NCBI RefSeq assembly: GCF_001663155.1
Contig: NZ_CP015963.1
Span: 1,054,001-1,118,000, forward strand
DNA length: 64,000 nt
Origin: Altererythrobacter ishigakiensis
GTDB taxonomy: Bacteria > Pseudomonadota > Alphaproteobacteria > Sphingomonadales > Sphingomonadaceae
Direction of reading: 5' to 3'
This document shows, piece after piece, positions 27,485 through 35,016 of this stretch (position 1 is its first letter; every line of letters begins with the position of its first letter). The translations under genes and the position numbers were made by a program. The notes beneath the pieces are model-generated. The model saw only the letters and a program-made list of their open reading frames with translations. It had not been told where the DNA came from and ran no database searches.

Positions 27485-29119
27485 TTGTCGGAGACAGTGG
27501 CGACGGCGTTGCTCAAGGCGCTCAAGGATCGCGGAGCGGACCGGGTTTTCGGAATTCCCGGTGATTTTGTCCTGCCTTTCTTTCGCGCCATCTCCGAGAC
27601 CGACATTCTGCCTCTGCACACGCTGAGCCATGAACCCTCGGTCGGTTATGCGGCGGATGCCGCCAGCCGGATCGGGAGCAGTTTGGGCGTTGCGGCTGTC
27701 ACCTACGGTGCCGGTGCCCTCAACATGGTGAACGCCGTGGCTCAGGCCTATGCTGAGAAATCGCCCCTGGTGGTCATTTCGGGAGCGCCGGGCGCGCAGG
27801 AGGGGGTCTTGGGGCTGGGCCTGCACCACCAGGTCAAGAGCCTCAACTCCCAATTCGAAGTTTTCCGCGAATTGACGTGTGCCCAATGCACTCTCGACGA
27901 TCCGGCAATCGCACATCAAGAGATCGCGAGAGTGCTCGACACCGCCATCAGCCTGTCGCGACCGGTCTATATCGAGTTCCCTCGCGATCTTGTCGACATG
28001 CCGTGCGCATCAGTGCCTCCAATGCATCTGCCGCCCCCTGACCTTGATAGTGCGCGAACCTGCGCCAGCGAGATCATCAGCAAGCTACGGGCGGCTTCGT
28101 CCCCTGCAATCCTCGTTGGCGTTGAAGCGCGCCGATACGACCTCGAAGACAGGATCGCCGAGCTATGCCGGACCCTGTGCATTCCGGTTGCGACAAGCTT
28201 CATGGGCAGAGGGCTGTTTGCAACCAAGGAATTGCCACTGCTCGGCACCTATCTTGGTTCTGCCGGAGATCCTGAGGTTGCCGAAACAGTTGAAGGCGCA
28301 GATTGTCTGCTGATGCTGGGGGTGATTGTTTGCGACACGAATTTTGGCGTGTCCGGCCGCGAGATCGATATGCGGGCATCGATCCGCGCGCTCGATCGCA
28401 CTGTGGTGTTCGCTCACCACATCTACCCAGACGTCACACTCGAAGCACTGATCGACGCGTTGACCGAAATCGCCGAGCCGATCGGGGCGGCCAGATCGGC
28501 GAGCGGTGCATCCTACGTGGTTGGCTTGCCCGACGACGCGACGCGGCTGGCACCGTCGCATATCGCCATCGGCATCAACGACCTGTTCGAAACTCATGGG
28601 CCAATGCCGATGGCCGCCGATGTCGGAGACTGCCTGTTCATCGGCCTGGAAGTCGCCGATACCGAATTGGTTGCGCCAGGATACTACGCTTCGATGGGAA
28701 CGGGCGTCCCCGCGGGGCTTGCCATCAACGCTGTGACAGGTCGTCGCCCGATCGTGCTCGTCGGCGATGGCGCATTCCAGATGACCGGCTGGGAACTCGG
28801 AAATTGCCAACGCTATGGCTGGTCACCGATCGTTATCGTTCTCAACAATCAGGGCTGGGGGATGCTCCGCAGTTTCGCGGCAGCCGACGCTTACACCGAC
28901 CTCGCCGATTTCCACTATGCCGATCTGGCGCAATCGCTGGGCGGGAAGGGAGACCGGGTTGAGACCTGCTCCGAACTCGCCGAGGCGCTGAAGAGAGCGG
29001 TCGAAGAAGAGGGCGGCTTCTACCTGATCGAAGCGATGCTGCCGCGTGGCAGCACGTCTGCTGCATTGCAACGCTTTACGCAGGCCATAAGGCGGATTTC
29101 GGCGCTGGCGAATGAATAG
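27485..29119 (+). CDS. Indolepyruvate/phenylpyruvate decarboxylase-like ThDP enzyme
   Basis: This is a thiamine-diphosphate enzyme of about 544 residues. The N-terminal domain has FGIPGDFVLPFF and the cofactor-activating Glu in LSHEPSVGYAADAA. The C-terminal ThDP motif runs from VGDGAFQMTGWELGN to LNNQGWGM. It resembles the Azospirillum-type phenylpyruvate/indolepyruvate decarboxylase, whose length (about 545) matches a TTG start at 27485 with GGAG seven bases upstream; a GTG at 27464 is the alternative. The product of such enzymes is an aryl-acetaldehyde. Placement under an FNR box suggests a fermentative Ehrlich-type use or auxin-like aldehyde production under low oxygen; this is inference. 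Confidence 0.82.
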   Translation: MSETVATALLKALKDRGADRVFGIPGDFVLPFFRAISETDILPLHTLSHEPSVGYAADAASRIGSSLGVAAVTYGAGALNMVNAVAQAYAEKSPLVVISGAPGAQEGVLGLGLHHQVKSLNSQFEVFRELTCAQCTLDDPAIAHQEIARVLDTAISLSRPVYIEFPRDLVDMPCASVPPMHLPPPDLDSARTCASEIISKLRAASSPAILVGVEARRYDLEDRIAELCRTLCIPVATSFMGRGLFATKELPLLGTYLGSAGDPEVAETVEGADCLLMLGVIVCDTNFGVSGREIDMRASIRALDRTVVFAHHIYPDVTLEALIDALTEIAEPIGAARSASGASYVVGLPDDATRLAPSHIAIGINDLFETHGPMPMAADVGDCLFIGLEVADTELVAPGYYASMGTGVPAGLAINAVTGRRPIVLVGDGAFQMTGWELGNCQRYGWSPIVIVLNNQGWGMLRSFAAADAYTDLADFHYADLAQSLGGKGDRVETCSELAEALKRAVEEEGGFYLIEAMLPRGSTSAALQRFTQAIRRISALANE

Positions 29120-29148
29120 CGGCCGCCGCGCCATCGCGCCTCGTTGCA

Positions 29149-30768
29149 TCAGCCGATTGCTGGCTTTGCCCGTTCGAAAATGACGCGTGAGTCGATAACG
29201 GCGTCCGATCCGCCATAGGCCAGCGATGGGCTCACAAGCCGTAAACGACAGAACGCCTCGGCAACCGGGCTTTGCGCACTAATCAGCGCCGCTGCCTGTG
29301 CCCCCAGCGCCAACCTCTCGACCATATTGCGTGCACGGTGCTCACCGCTGTCGCTGAATTCGAGCGACTCGATCCAGTGGTCGTATGACGGGTGTTTGCC
29401 GCGTGCCTCTTCGAGAAACTCCCGTAAGGAGTCGAGCGCATCGGGTTCGCGTGCTATCGCTCGCAAGACATCAAGCGCGATGACGTTGCCCGACCCTTCC
29501 CAGATTGCATTCAGAGGTGATTGCCGGAAGAAGCGCGGCATCGGTCCGTCCTCGACATAGCCGCCGCCACCAAGGCATTCCATCGCTTCATACACCATGC
29601 CCGGCGCGCGCTTGCAGACCCAGTACTTGGAGATCGGTGTCAGCAGACGGGCCAGCGGTTCCTGGCGGTCGAATGCGGCTGCGACACGGAACGCTAGTGC
29701 GGTTGCTGCTTCGCTCTCCACGGCAAGGTCCGCCAGAACAGCGGCCATCGCGGGCTGGTCCGCCAGGATGCGTTGGAACGCCGTGCGATGGCTGGTGTGC
29801 CATATGGCCTCGGCCAACGCGGCGCGCATCGTCGCAGCGGAGCCGACAATGCAATCCAGTCGGGTATGCTGAACCATCTGGATGATCGTTGCCACCCCGC
29901 GCCCCTCCTCTCCAACCCGCTCCGCATAGGCATCGTGATATTCGATCTCCGATGAGGCATTCGAGCGATCGCCCAATTTGTTCTTGAGGCGCATGATGCG
30001 AAAACCGGCATTGCGTTCGCCATCCGGCGTCCACCTGGGGACAAGGAAACAGGTTAACCCCGCTTCGGTGTAGGCCAAGGTAAGAAAGGCGTCGCACATC
30101 GGTGCTGAACAGAACCATTTATGCCCGGTGAGCCGGTATGCTTCGTCTCCCGCCCGAGCTTTGGTGGTGTTCGCGCGGACGTCCGAGCCGCCTTGCTTTT
30201 CGGTCATGGCCATCCCGATTGTGACGCCCGCCTTCTCCGATGCAGGCCGGACTGCCGGATCGTAGCGCGAGGCAGTAATCCTGGGGATCCAGACATTTTC
30301 CATGTCAGGATCGAGGCCGAGCGCTGCCACGGCTGCGTAAGTCATTGTCATCGGGCAACCGGTTCCGGCATCGGCCTGACCAACCAGAAAGCTCAACGCG
30401 GCGTGAAGCGTATGCCCTGCCTCTGTTCCATCCCAGGCGACCGCCGCCACTCCCTCGTCGAGTCCCAACGACATCAATTGATGATAGGAAGGATGGAACC
30501 GGATTTCGTCGATCCGGTGACCGAAGCGGTCATGAGTCTCGAGCCTAGGGGGATTCTGATTCGCGTCCTCGCCCCAGCCGATGACCTCGTCCGAGCCCGT
30601 CTTCTCGCCAAAACCATCGAGCCGTTCGGCGTGGCTGCCCGCTCCGGACCGGATCACGGCGTCTTGCAGCGCCCGATCCGAGCGGAACCGATTGAAGCCT
30701 ATGAGAGGTGGAGGCTGATTGGTCACCTCGTGGGTCTCGGACCCCTTAGCGGGGTAGCGCAACTCCAT
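29149..30768 (-). CDS. AidB-like acyl-CoA dehydrogenase-family flavoprotein
   Basis: This 539-residue protein matches E. coli AidB in length (about 541) and N-terminus (THEVTNQPPPLIGFNRF). Flavoprotein signatures are MTEKQGGSDVRANTT, LGDRSNASSEIEYHDA and YEAMECLGGGGYVEDGPMPRFFRQSPLNAIWEGSGN in outline. ATG 30768 is chosen because AAAGGAGG lies ten bases upstream; an ATG at 30795 is weaker. AidB protects DNA in the alkylation and anaerobic-to-aerobic stress response and its E. coli gene is expressed without oxygen, which fits the neighbourhood. It converges on the ThDP decarboxylase. Confidence 0.85.
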   Translation of the reverse strand: MELRYPAKGSETHEVTNQPPPLIGFNRFRSDRALQDAVIRSGAGSHAERLDGFGEKTGSDEVIGWGEDANQNPPRLETHDRFGHRIDEIRFHPSYHQLMSLGLDEGVAAVAWDGTEAGHTLHAALSFLVGQADAGTGCPMTMTYAAVAALGLDPDMENVWIPRITASRYDPAVRPASEKAGVTIGMAMTEKQGGSDVRANTTKARAGDEAYRLTGHKWFCSAPMCDAFLTLAYTEAGLTCFLVPRWTPDGERNAGFRIMRLKNKLGDRSNASSEIEYHDAYAERVGEEGRGVATIIQMVQHTRLDCIVGSAATMRAALAEAIWHTSHRTAFQRILADQPAMAAVLADLAVESEAATALAFRVAAAFDRQEPLARLLTPISKYWVCKRAPGMVYEAMECLGGGGYVEDGPMPRFFRQSPLNAIWEGSGNVIALDVLRAIAREPDALDSLREFLEEARGKHPSYDHWIESLEFSDSGEHRARNMVERLALGAQAAALISAQSPVAEAFCRLRLVSPSLAYGGSDAVIDSRVIFERAKPAIG

Positions 30769-30845
30769 AAGTTCGGTGCCTCCTTTTGGGCTCATTGTTT
30801 GCACACGCCTCTTGAATGGACGGCGACCGGCGTGAGGAACTCTGG

Positions 30846-31565
30846 TCAGGCCGTGGCGGCCTGGAACCGCGCATCGATCACTTCCCAATCGAGATTGGCC
30901 ATGAAGGCGTCGAAATAACGCGCGGCAGCGGTGCCGTAGTCCATGTGATAGGAATGCTCATACATATCGAGCGCGATTAGCGGTACGCCCGCTACCGCGC
31001 CGTGCATGTGATCCCACGCCCAGTAGTTGTGTAATGAGCGTGTGTGCGCGTTCCACGTGAGGACGCACCATCCTGATCCGCCCGCCAGCGACATGGCGGT
31101 GCGGCGGAACTCGGCCTCCCAAGCTTCATAGTTGTCAAACCAACTGTCCAGCGCCTCGTAGATCGAGCCACCCGGATTGCCGTTCCCACCAAGCCCGGCG
31201 AAGTAGAGCTCATGCAGCACCAAAGAACCCGAGCGGTGCAGTTCCTCGCGCTTCAATCCGGAATAAGCGACGGTTGGATGGTCCGGGTCGGCCGTCGCGG
31301 CGGCGAGGCGCTTTTCGATGGTGTTCAGACCTCGGACCGAGCCCTGGTAATTGTTTTCCCAATGCGATGTAATGAGTCGTTCGGAAAGTCCGGTCAGATT
31401 AGCTGGATCGAAACGCAACGGCTTGGGCGTGTGATTGCCCGCAAAGGAAGCTGCAAGAACCTGGTCCTGCGCAACCGCCTCACTTGCAACCGCACCAGCC
31501 AGCGCCGCTCCCGCGACACCAACCGCCGCCGTTCCCATAGCTTCGCGTCTGGTTAGATTGCTCAT
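30846..31565 (-). CDS. Tat-exported Fe/Mn superoxide dismutase
   Basis: The 239-residue protein has a twin-arginine signal (NLTRREAMGTAAVG, cleavage near AVAQ). A full Fe/Mn-SOD domain follows. Metal ligands are His in ITSHWENN, His in LVLHELYF, and Asp and His in ALDMYEHSYHMDYG. Export of an Fe/Mn SOD is less common than cytoplasmic location; the folded metal enzyme would travel through Tat. The gene lies 77 bp before the aidB-like gene on the same strand and could handle superoxide at shifts back to oxygen. Iron versus manganese cannot be decided by eye. Confidence 0.9.
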   Translation of the reverse strand: MSNLTRREAMGTAAVGVAGAALAGAVASEAVAQDQVLAASFAGNHTPKPLRFDPANLTGLSERLITSHWENNYQGSVRGLNTIEKRLAAATADPDHPTVAYSGLKREELHRSGSLVLHELYFAGLGGNGNPGGSIYEALDSWFDNYEAWEAEFRRTAMSLAGGSGWCVLTWNAHTRSLHNYWAWDHMHGAVAGVPLIALDMYEHSYHMDYGTAAARYFDAFMANLDWEVIDARFQAATA

Positions 31566-31677
31566 CGAGGCAGACTCCCAACTTCACTCAATCAACAATA
31601 GAATGGGCCCATTGAGCGATTCTAAGAATATCTCGTCTCGTGTCATTGTCTCAGATCAAAGCGATTTCGACCCCGTC

Positions 31678-32289
31678 TCAATCCTCGAGGAAATCGACCG
31701 TCCCGCTATCGAGATGATAGAAGGCACCAACCACTTTGAGCGTGCCCTGGCGTTGCGGCGCGAGCAATGCGGGTGAAGCTTCCTCTCGCAGCTCTCTGAC
31801 CACGCGCCGGACATTGCTGATCGCGGCGGCGTCGACGATGTGATCCGCCCAAGGATCTGTCTCAAGCACGGCTGGGAGCAGCGATTGCAAAACCTTGGAG
31901 ATGTTTCCGGAGAAACTCGCCTTGCCCCTTGCAAGCGACACCGCGGCGTTGAGCGCGCCACAGGCTTCGTGCCCCATCACCACGATGAGCGGCACGTTGA
32001 GGTTCGTGACCGCGAATTCGAGGCTACCGAGTGCCGTCGTGCACAGCGTGTTGCCTGCGTTGCGGATAATGAAAAGCTCGCCCAGCCCGCGTTCAAAAAG
32101 CAGCTCTGGCGGGACGCGCGAATCCGAACAGCTCAGATAGGCCGCAAAGGGGCGCTGCGCCGCCGCAAGCTCGAGCCTCCGCATGCGGTCCATGGTCGGC
32201 TCATAGGTCGTATCATCGAGAAAGCGCCGGTTGCCTTCCTTCAAGAGTTCCAGAGCTTCATCGGGCGTAAGTTGCGGTAGCTCTTCCAT
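31678..32289 (-). CDS. Beta-class carbonic anhydrase
   Basis: The 203-residue enzyme has the zinc ligands Cys54, His106 and Cys109 (CSDSR at 54-58, GHEACG at 105-110) and the Asp56-Arg58 pair. It interconverts CO2 and bicarbonate. No signal peptide is seen, so it is cytoplasmic. It is followed on the same strand by the SOD gene after 112 bp. No FNR box was seen before it. Its presence may support carboxylation or pH balance during anaerobic growth; that link is inferred. Confidence 0.92.
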   Translation of the reverse strand: MEELPQLTPDEALELLKEGNRRFLDDTTYEPTMDRMRRLELAAAQRPFAAYLSCSDSRVPPELLFERGLGELFIIRNAGNTLCTTALGSLEFAVTNLNVPLIVVMGHEACGALNAAVSLARGKASFSGNISKVLQSLLPAVLETDPWADHIVDAAAISNVRRVVRELREEASPALLAPQRQGTLKVVGAFYHLDSGTVDFLED

Positions 32290-32339
32290 TTGGTCTGATC
32301 ATCCTTCGGTTTTCGCTGACAGCTCTTGAGCCATCCCAT

Positions 32340-32810
32340 TCAGAGTATTCCATGAGCGCCGGCCATTGCACCAAGTGTCGTCAGGAGGGCGGCAATCGAA
32401 AGAACCTGATGCACCCGAACCATCAGGCGAAAATCACGTTCGGGTGTTTGTGAGTGCGCCATCCGTCGGTGCAAAAAAAGCGGTTCGGCAATGAACAGCA
32501 TCACAAAGAACGCCATCCACAAGGCAAGCATCGCATGCATCCACCAGTAACCCGGCTCGGCAAAGCGCGACCACATTTCACCACGCCATGCCATCCAGAA
32601 CCCGGAGGCGCCAGCCAGCAGGACCCATGCCTTGGCTTGAGCGGAAAAGCCCTGCTCGATGTGATGAAAGGAACTAAGCCTTTCTTCGGGTGGTTCAGAT
32701 TTCGCGATGGCTGGCATCACTACGAATGTGACGAACCAGACTCCGCCGATCCAGCCGGCAATGGAGACGACATGCAGCGCGCGAGCAATAGTGAAGTCGT
32801 CGAAGATCAT
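32340..32810 (-). CDS. Four-helix membrane protein, CopD-like
   Basis: The 156-residue protein has four predicted membrane helices with histidines in or near them (ALHVVSIAGWIGG, YWWMHAMLALWMAFF, RVHQVLSIAAL) and HH in a loop (SSFHHIEQGF). The pattern resembles small CopD/heme-binding membrane proteins, and a heme or copper role is possible. I do not recognise a precise family. The ATG has GAAGG eight bases upstream, and the FNR box at 32846-32859 is centred 42.5 bp before it, shared with the divergent porin. FNR control is therefore likely. Confidence 0.7.
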   Translation of the reverse strand: MIFDDFTIARALHVVSIAGWIGGVWFVTFVVMPAIAKSEPPEERLSSFHHIEQGFSAQAKAWVLLAGASGFWMAWRGEMWSRFAEPGYWWMHAMLALWMAFFVMLFIAEPLFLHRRMAHSQTPERDFRLMVRVHQVLSIAALLTTLGAMAGAHGIL

Positions 32811-32845
32811 GGTCTTGCCTTCTAGCTCTTATCGTCTGCACAACT

Positions 32846-32859
32846 TTGATCAGCATCAA
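32846..32859. promoter_or_regulatory. FNR-type box between the CopD-like and porin genes
   Basis: TTGATCAGCATCAA is a perfect TTGAT-N4-ATCAA site. Its centre (32852.5) is 40.5 bp from the porin ATG and 42.5 bp from the divergent ATG. TATTCG at 32881-32886 is a reasonable -10 element for the porin. Confidence 0.8.
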
Positions 32860-32892
32860 ATACATCTCGGCTTGCGAGTCTATTCGGGCGAT

Positions 32893-34107
32893 ATGAAAAC
32901 ACACCTTCTCAGCCTTACGGCTGCTTCGCTGGCGACACTTTCGCCGACCGCCGCCTTCGCAGATGACGGCAATGGTCTGCCGATCGACCCCTACCTCGAT
33001 TTGAGGTACCGACTCGAAGTGGTTGACCAGGAAAACCTGCCCGAAGATGCCACCGCGTCGACACTCAGGATCAGGGGCGGGGTCGAGACCGACGAGTGGA
33101 ACGGTCTGAGCGCGCTGGTCGAAGGCGAGGCCGTGGTCCGGATAGGGCCAGAGGATTTTAACGACACCACCAACGGGTTGGTCCAGTTCCCGGTTGTCGC
33201 CGATCCTTCCGACGCTTTGCTCAACCGCGCTTTCGTGCGGTGGCGCCCTGATCCGGCGATCGAAGCGGTCGCCGGGCGGCAAAAGGTCAACCTCGACAAT
33301 CAGCGCTGGATCGGTTCGGTCGACTGGCGCCAGAACGACCAGACATTCGACCTCGCACAGCTATCGGTGAAGCCCGTCGAAGGGGCATCGATTCAGTACT
33401 TCCATGCATGGCGGGTCAACCGGATCTTTGGGCCGGATTCCCCCAACGGAATCTGGCGGGATAACGATATCCACGCCGTCAATGCCAGCTACGCCATTCC
33501 GTCAGTCGGTGCGGTTTCTGCCTATGGCTACTTCCTCGATATCCCCGATGCGCCCGCCGCCAGCTCGCAAACACTGGGTTTGCGCCTTGCGGGCTCGCAG
33601 CCGGTAAGCGGCAGTACGAAAATCCTGTATGCCGCCGAATACGCCAACCAACGCGATCTGGGGCCGAATCCGGGCAATTTTTCGCTCGACTACCTGTTGC
33701 TCGAGCCAGGGGTTTCGACCGGTGGTTTCACCGCCAAGGTCGGCCTGGAGCGACTGGAAGGCAACGGATCGACCGGGCTGCAGACACCGTTGGCGACCCT
33801 GCACGCATTTAACGGCTGGGCCGACAAGTTCCTCGCCACGCCGCCAAACGGGCTGCGCGATTTCTATGGCGATGTGAGCTATCGTTTCGGCGACGGATCG
33901 CCTCTCAAGGGGTTGTTGTTGCGCGGTATCGTGCACGATTTCGACGCTACAGAGATCGAGCTGTCCTACGGACGCGAAGTGAACCTACTTGTAGTGTATC
34001 CGATAAAGAAGAACCTGACCGTTCTGGCGAAGTTCGCGCAATACGAAGCGGAAGGGTTCAGTGTCGATACCACAAAAGGATGGCTGCAAGTCCAGGTCAG
34101 TTTCTAA
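32893..34107 (+). CDS. Outer-membrane porin of the alginate-export-like type
   Basis: The protein is about 404 residues with a signal peptide (MKTHLLSLTAASLATLSP, cleavage near AAFA). The mature part is a run of amphipathic beta strands ending in LQVQVSF, with the terminal Phe of outer-membrane barrels. Motifs such as LRIRGGVETDEW, GRQKVNLDNQRWIGSVDWRQN and FHAWRVNRIFG are typical of the alginate-export porin family. Neighbouring nar genes suggest it passes nitrate or nitrite across the outer membrane. The signal peptide fixes ATG 32893 as the start. It overlaps the convergent regulator by 4 bp. Confidence 0.83.
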   Translation: MKTHLLSLTAASLATLSPTAAFADDGNGLPIDPYLDLRYRLEVVDQENLPEDATASTLRIRGGVETDEWNGLSALVEGEAVVRIGPEDFNDTTNGLVQFPVVADPSDALLNRAFVRWRPDPAIEAVAGRQKVNLDNQRWIGSVDWRQNDQTFDLAQLSVKPVEGASIQYFHAWRVNRIFGPDSPNGIWRDNDIHAVNASYAIPSVGAVSAYGYFLDIPDAPAASSQTLGLRLAGSQPVSGSTKILYAAEYANQRDLGPNPGNFSLDYLLLEPGVSTGGFTAKVGLERLEGNGSTGLQTPLATLHAFNGWADKFLATPPNGLRDFYGDVSYRFGDGSPLKGLLLRGIVHDFDATEIELSYGREVNLLVVYPIKKNLTVLAKFAQYEAEGFSVDTTKGWLQVQVSF

Positions 34108-34799
34108 CGCAGGTCCGGCGGCACCGGATCGGGCCGGGAATAGCGCTCAAGGCTTTCGCGGTCCTCGATCCTCACCCTTGAGCCATCGAGCGAGACGCCG
34201 TGTTTCCTGAGCGTACCGAAAGCGCGCGAGAGGTTTTCGGGCGTCATGCCAAGCAGCGAGGCGAGCAAGCGCTTTTCACCCTTGAGTTCGAACTCCCACT
34301 GCCCGCCTTGCCGGGCGGATTTCTCGAGCAAGTGATTGCCCAGCCGCTCGGCCGACTGCCGCACCTTCATGTCCGTTAGCGCGCGGACGAGATCGCGATA
34401 GCCATGTGCGAGCTCGTGCATGGTCGCCTGCATCAGGGCAGCATCATGTTGAATGGCTTCGCGCAGTCCTGATGCAGGAACGAGCAGGATGCGCGAGGAT
34501 GCGAGCGTGCGTGCCGACATCAAATAGGGGGTGTCGGTTACGACGGCAGCGAGGATATAGCTTTCGACGGGTTCTACGATCCGCATTGTCGTATCTCGTC
34601 CGGCGCCTTCCACGAATAGTTCCACCAGCCCATCGACCAGGACATGCAGGAAGTCCGCATCCTGCCCCCTCTCGAACAGCGTAAGCTGGGGAGGGAATAC
34701 CTGGAGATAGGCCCCAGCAAGGATCGTATCGCGCTGCGCTTCGCCCATGTCCCGAAACAGCGGAAGCCGAGCGATTTCAGGCTTCTCGCCGATTCTCAT
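34104..34799 (-). CDS. Crp/Fnr family regulator, NarR/Dnr-like
   Basis: This is a 231-residue regulator with an N-terminal cyclic-nucleotide-like barrel (residues ~15-130) and a C-terminal winged helix. The recognition helix region is LLASLLGMTPENLSRAFGTLRKHG. There is no N-terminal cysteine cluster, so it does not sense oxygen through an Fe-S centre. NO-sensing Dnr/NnrR or nitrate/nitrite-responsive NarR regulators look like this, and its place directly before narK favours NarR-like function. The FNR box at 34847-34860 is 54.5 bp from its ATG. The signal it senses is unproven. Confidence 0.83.
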   Translation of the reverse strand: MRIGEKPEIARLPLFRDMGEAQRDTILAGAYLQVFPPQLTLFERGQDADFLHVLVDGLVELFVEGAGRDTTMRIVEPVESYILAAVVTDTPYLMSARTLASSRILLVPASGLREAIQHDAALMQATMHELAHGYRDLVRALTDMKVRQSAERLGNHLLEKSARQGGQWEFELKGEKRLLASLLGMTPENLSRAFGTLRKHGVSLDGSRVRIEDRESLERYSRPDPVPPDLR

Positions 34800-34846
34800 G
34801 ACTGTCGAGACTCCAACTCGTTGAAGTGGACGCGTTAGCCCTTCAC

Positions 34847-34860
34847 TTGATCATTATCAA
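34847..34860. promoter_or_regulatory. Perfect FNR box between the Crp/Fnr gene and narK
   Basis: TTGATCATTATCAA is a consensus site inside the longer palindrome CACTTGATCATTATCAAGTG (34844-34863). It lies 54.5 bp before the regulator ATG and about 163 bp before narK. It may serve the regulator promoter, the narK promoter, or both. Confidence 0.85.
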
Positions 34861-34939
34861 GTGAATGCATGATCTATTTCGGCGACACCATTGCGCCTCG
34901 TCATGCTGAGAAGAGATTTTCCAGCCCGCTCCTGCCAAT

Positions 34940-34953
34940 TTGATCTTGGTCAA
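34940..34953 (+). promoter_or_regulatory. Second FNR/Dnr-type box before narK
   Basis: TTGATCTTGGTCAA has the G-type right half-site often used by NnrR/Dnr-like factors. A class II start would fall near 34988, giving a leader of about 29 bases before ATG 35017. The same 14 bases occur at 52505-52518. Confidence 0.75.
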
Positions 34954-35016
34954 AGAGCCTCGACCAACCTCGAGCAATTGCAGTTCCGTCCGAAATGCCA
35001 AAACAGGGATCGAATC

